DNA from: Alphaproteobacteria bacterium | Lineage (GTDB): Bacteria; Pseudomonadota; Alphaproteobacteria; Rhizobiales; Xanthobacteraceae | NCBI GenBank assembly: GCA_005884465.1 | Contig: VAZH01000203.1 | Span: 1 to 6,014, forward strand | Length of the DNA: 6,014 nucleotides | Direction of reading: 5' to 3' | Part shown: positions 5,612 to 6,014 of the stretch, one piece after another | How positions within the stretch are numbered: the stretch's first letter is position 1 | How the letters are laid out: the number at the start of each line of letters is the position of its first letter | Program-made: the position numbers and the translations under genes | Notes under the pieces: model-generated | Seen by the model: only the letters and a program-made list of their open reading frames with translations | Databases searched by the model: none | Told to the model about the DNA's origin: nothing

Positions 5612-6014
5612 TCAGAAATCGAAGTTGATCATTTTCTTCATCACGAAGACGCCCATGGACATCCACATTGCGGAGCCAACGAGCATCAGTTGACCGGTCG
5701 GATGAGTCCACAGCAGCGAGATATAGTCGGGGCTCGACAGGTAGACGAGCAGCATGACGATGGGCGGCAGCGCACCGATGATGCCCGCTGACGCCTTGGC
5801 TTCCATCGACATGGCCTGAATCTTCTCGGCCATCTTCTTGCGGTCGCGCAGCACCTTGGACAGGTTGCCCAAAGCCTCGGACAGGTTGCCGCCGGACTTT
5901 TGCTGGATCGAGACCACGATTCCGAAGAAGTTCGCCTCCGGCACGGGCATCCGTTCGAACAGGCGCGCACATGCATCGCCAAGCGGCATGCCGATCGCCT
6001 GGGTTTCGATGATG
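5612..6014 (-). CDS. tadB: TadB, type II secretion system F family protein of the Tad pilus (5' partial)
   Basis: The C-terminal 133 or so residues of TadB, the partner of TadC in the Tad pilus inner-membrane platform. The frame is open to the right edge (IIETQAIG before the Met at 5989), so the gene starts outside the window and that Met is internal. The end of the T2SSF domain is visible: PLGDACARLFERMPVPEANFFG, then VVSIQQKSGGNLSEALGNLS and VLRDRKKMAEKIQAMSMEAKASA. These are highly typical of TadB. Two membrane segments follow, about IIGALPPIVMLLVYLS and LMLVGSAMWMSMGVFVM, and the protein ends in KKMINFDF, a common TadB terminus. The cpaF/tadA ATPase gene would be expected further right, upstream of tadB, but this cannot be seen. 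tadC follows after 9 bp. Confidence 0.95.
   Translation of the reverse strand, partial: IIETQAIGMPLGDACARLFERMPVPEANFFGIVVSIQQKSGGNLSEALGNLSKVLRDRKKMAEKIQAMSMEAKASAGIIGALPPIVMLLVYLSSPDYISLLWTHPTGQLMLVGSAMWMSMGVFVMKKMINFDF

Noticed and set aside
4595..5791. Long open frame of 398 codons on the + strand across tadC and the end of tadB
   Set aside because: It is antisense to two clearly recognisable genes. Its product is very rich in His, Gln, Arg and Asp with no domain, as expected of the complement of GC-rich coding sequence.
1..6014. A new defence, mobile or other undescribed multi-gene system
   Set aside because: All full-size genes belong to recognisable transport, peptidase or pilus families. 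I found no transposase, integrase, toxin-antitoxin pair, CRISPR spacing or tRNA-associated attachment site. Only one small gene is of unknown type.

Overview
The window reads as ordinary, gene-dense, GC-rich chromosome of an alphaproteobacterium in Hyphomicrobiales/Rhizobiales. A relative of Bradyrhizobium, Rhodopseudomonas or Nitrobacter fits best. The clues are protein style (TadB/TadC, a YejF-like ATPase, an M17 peptidase next to an NlpC/P60 protein) and two intergenic palindromic repeats of a kind I associate with this group. The taxonomic call is inference from pattern memory, not from a search.

Layout from left to right. (1) Positions 1-714 (+) hold the C-terminal part of a peptide-type ABC transporter ATPase, YejF/DppF-like and cut by the window edge. 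(2) A short convergent gap (715-798) contains a long imperfect palindrome. (3) On the minus strand lies a two-gene unit: an M17 leucyl aminopeptidase (1637-3019 or 3037), then an NlpC/P60 cell-wall peptide hydrolase with SH3-like N-terminal domains (799-1644). Their ends overlap by 8 bp, so they are probably translationally coupled. Together they look like a cytoplasmic unit for degrading or recycling peptides, possibly murein peptides. (4) Positions 3215-3445 (+) encode a small unrecognised single-pass membrane protein, preceded by an exact 18-bp tandem duplication that carries its likely Shine-Dalgarno. (5) Positions 3628-4440 (+) encode a TPR lipoprotein of the TadD type, with a CtrA-like TTAA-N7-TTAG motif upstream. 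(6) A second convergent gap (4441-4624) is filled by a composite palindromic repeat and a hairpin directly behind tadC. (7) On the minus strand, tadB (5612 to beyond the right edge) and tadC (4625-5602) encode the inner-membrane platform of a Tad/Flp type IVc pilus.

How the genes fit together: tadB, tadC and the TadD-like lipoprotein should serve one Tad pilus, but tadD faces tadC tail to tail instead of following it in the same operon. The peptide ABC ATPase, M17 peptidase and NlpC/P60 enzyme could together import and break down peptides, but only the last two share a transcription unit here. No gene-free stretch exceeds 300 bases. I saw no tRNA, rRNA, CRISPR array, insertion sequence, phage gene or defence system, and nothing that amounts to a new multi-gene system. 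The items most worth checking are the repeats in both convergent gaps, the CtrA-like site before tadD and the duplicated ribosome-binding region of the small gene.
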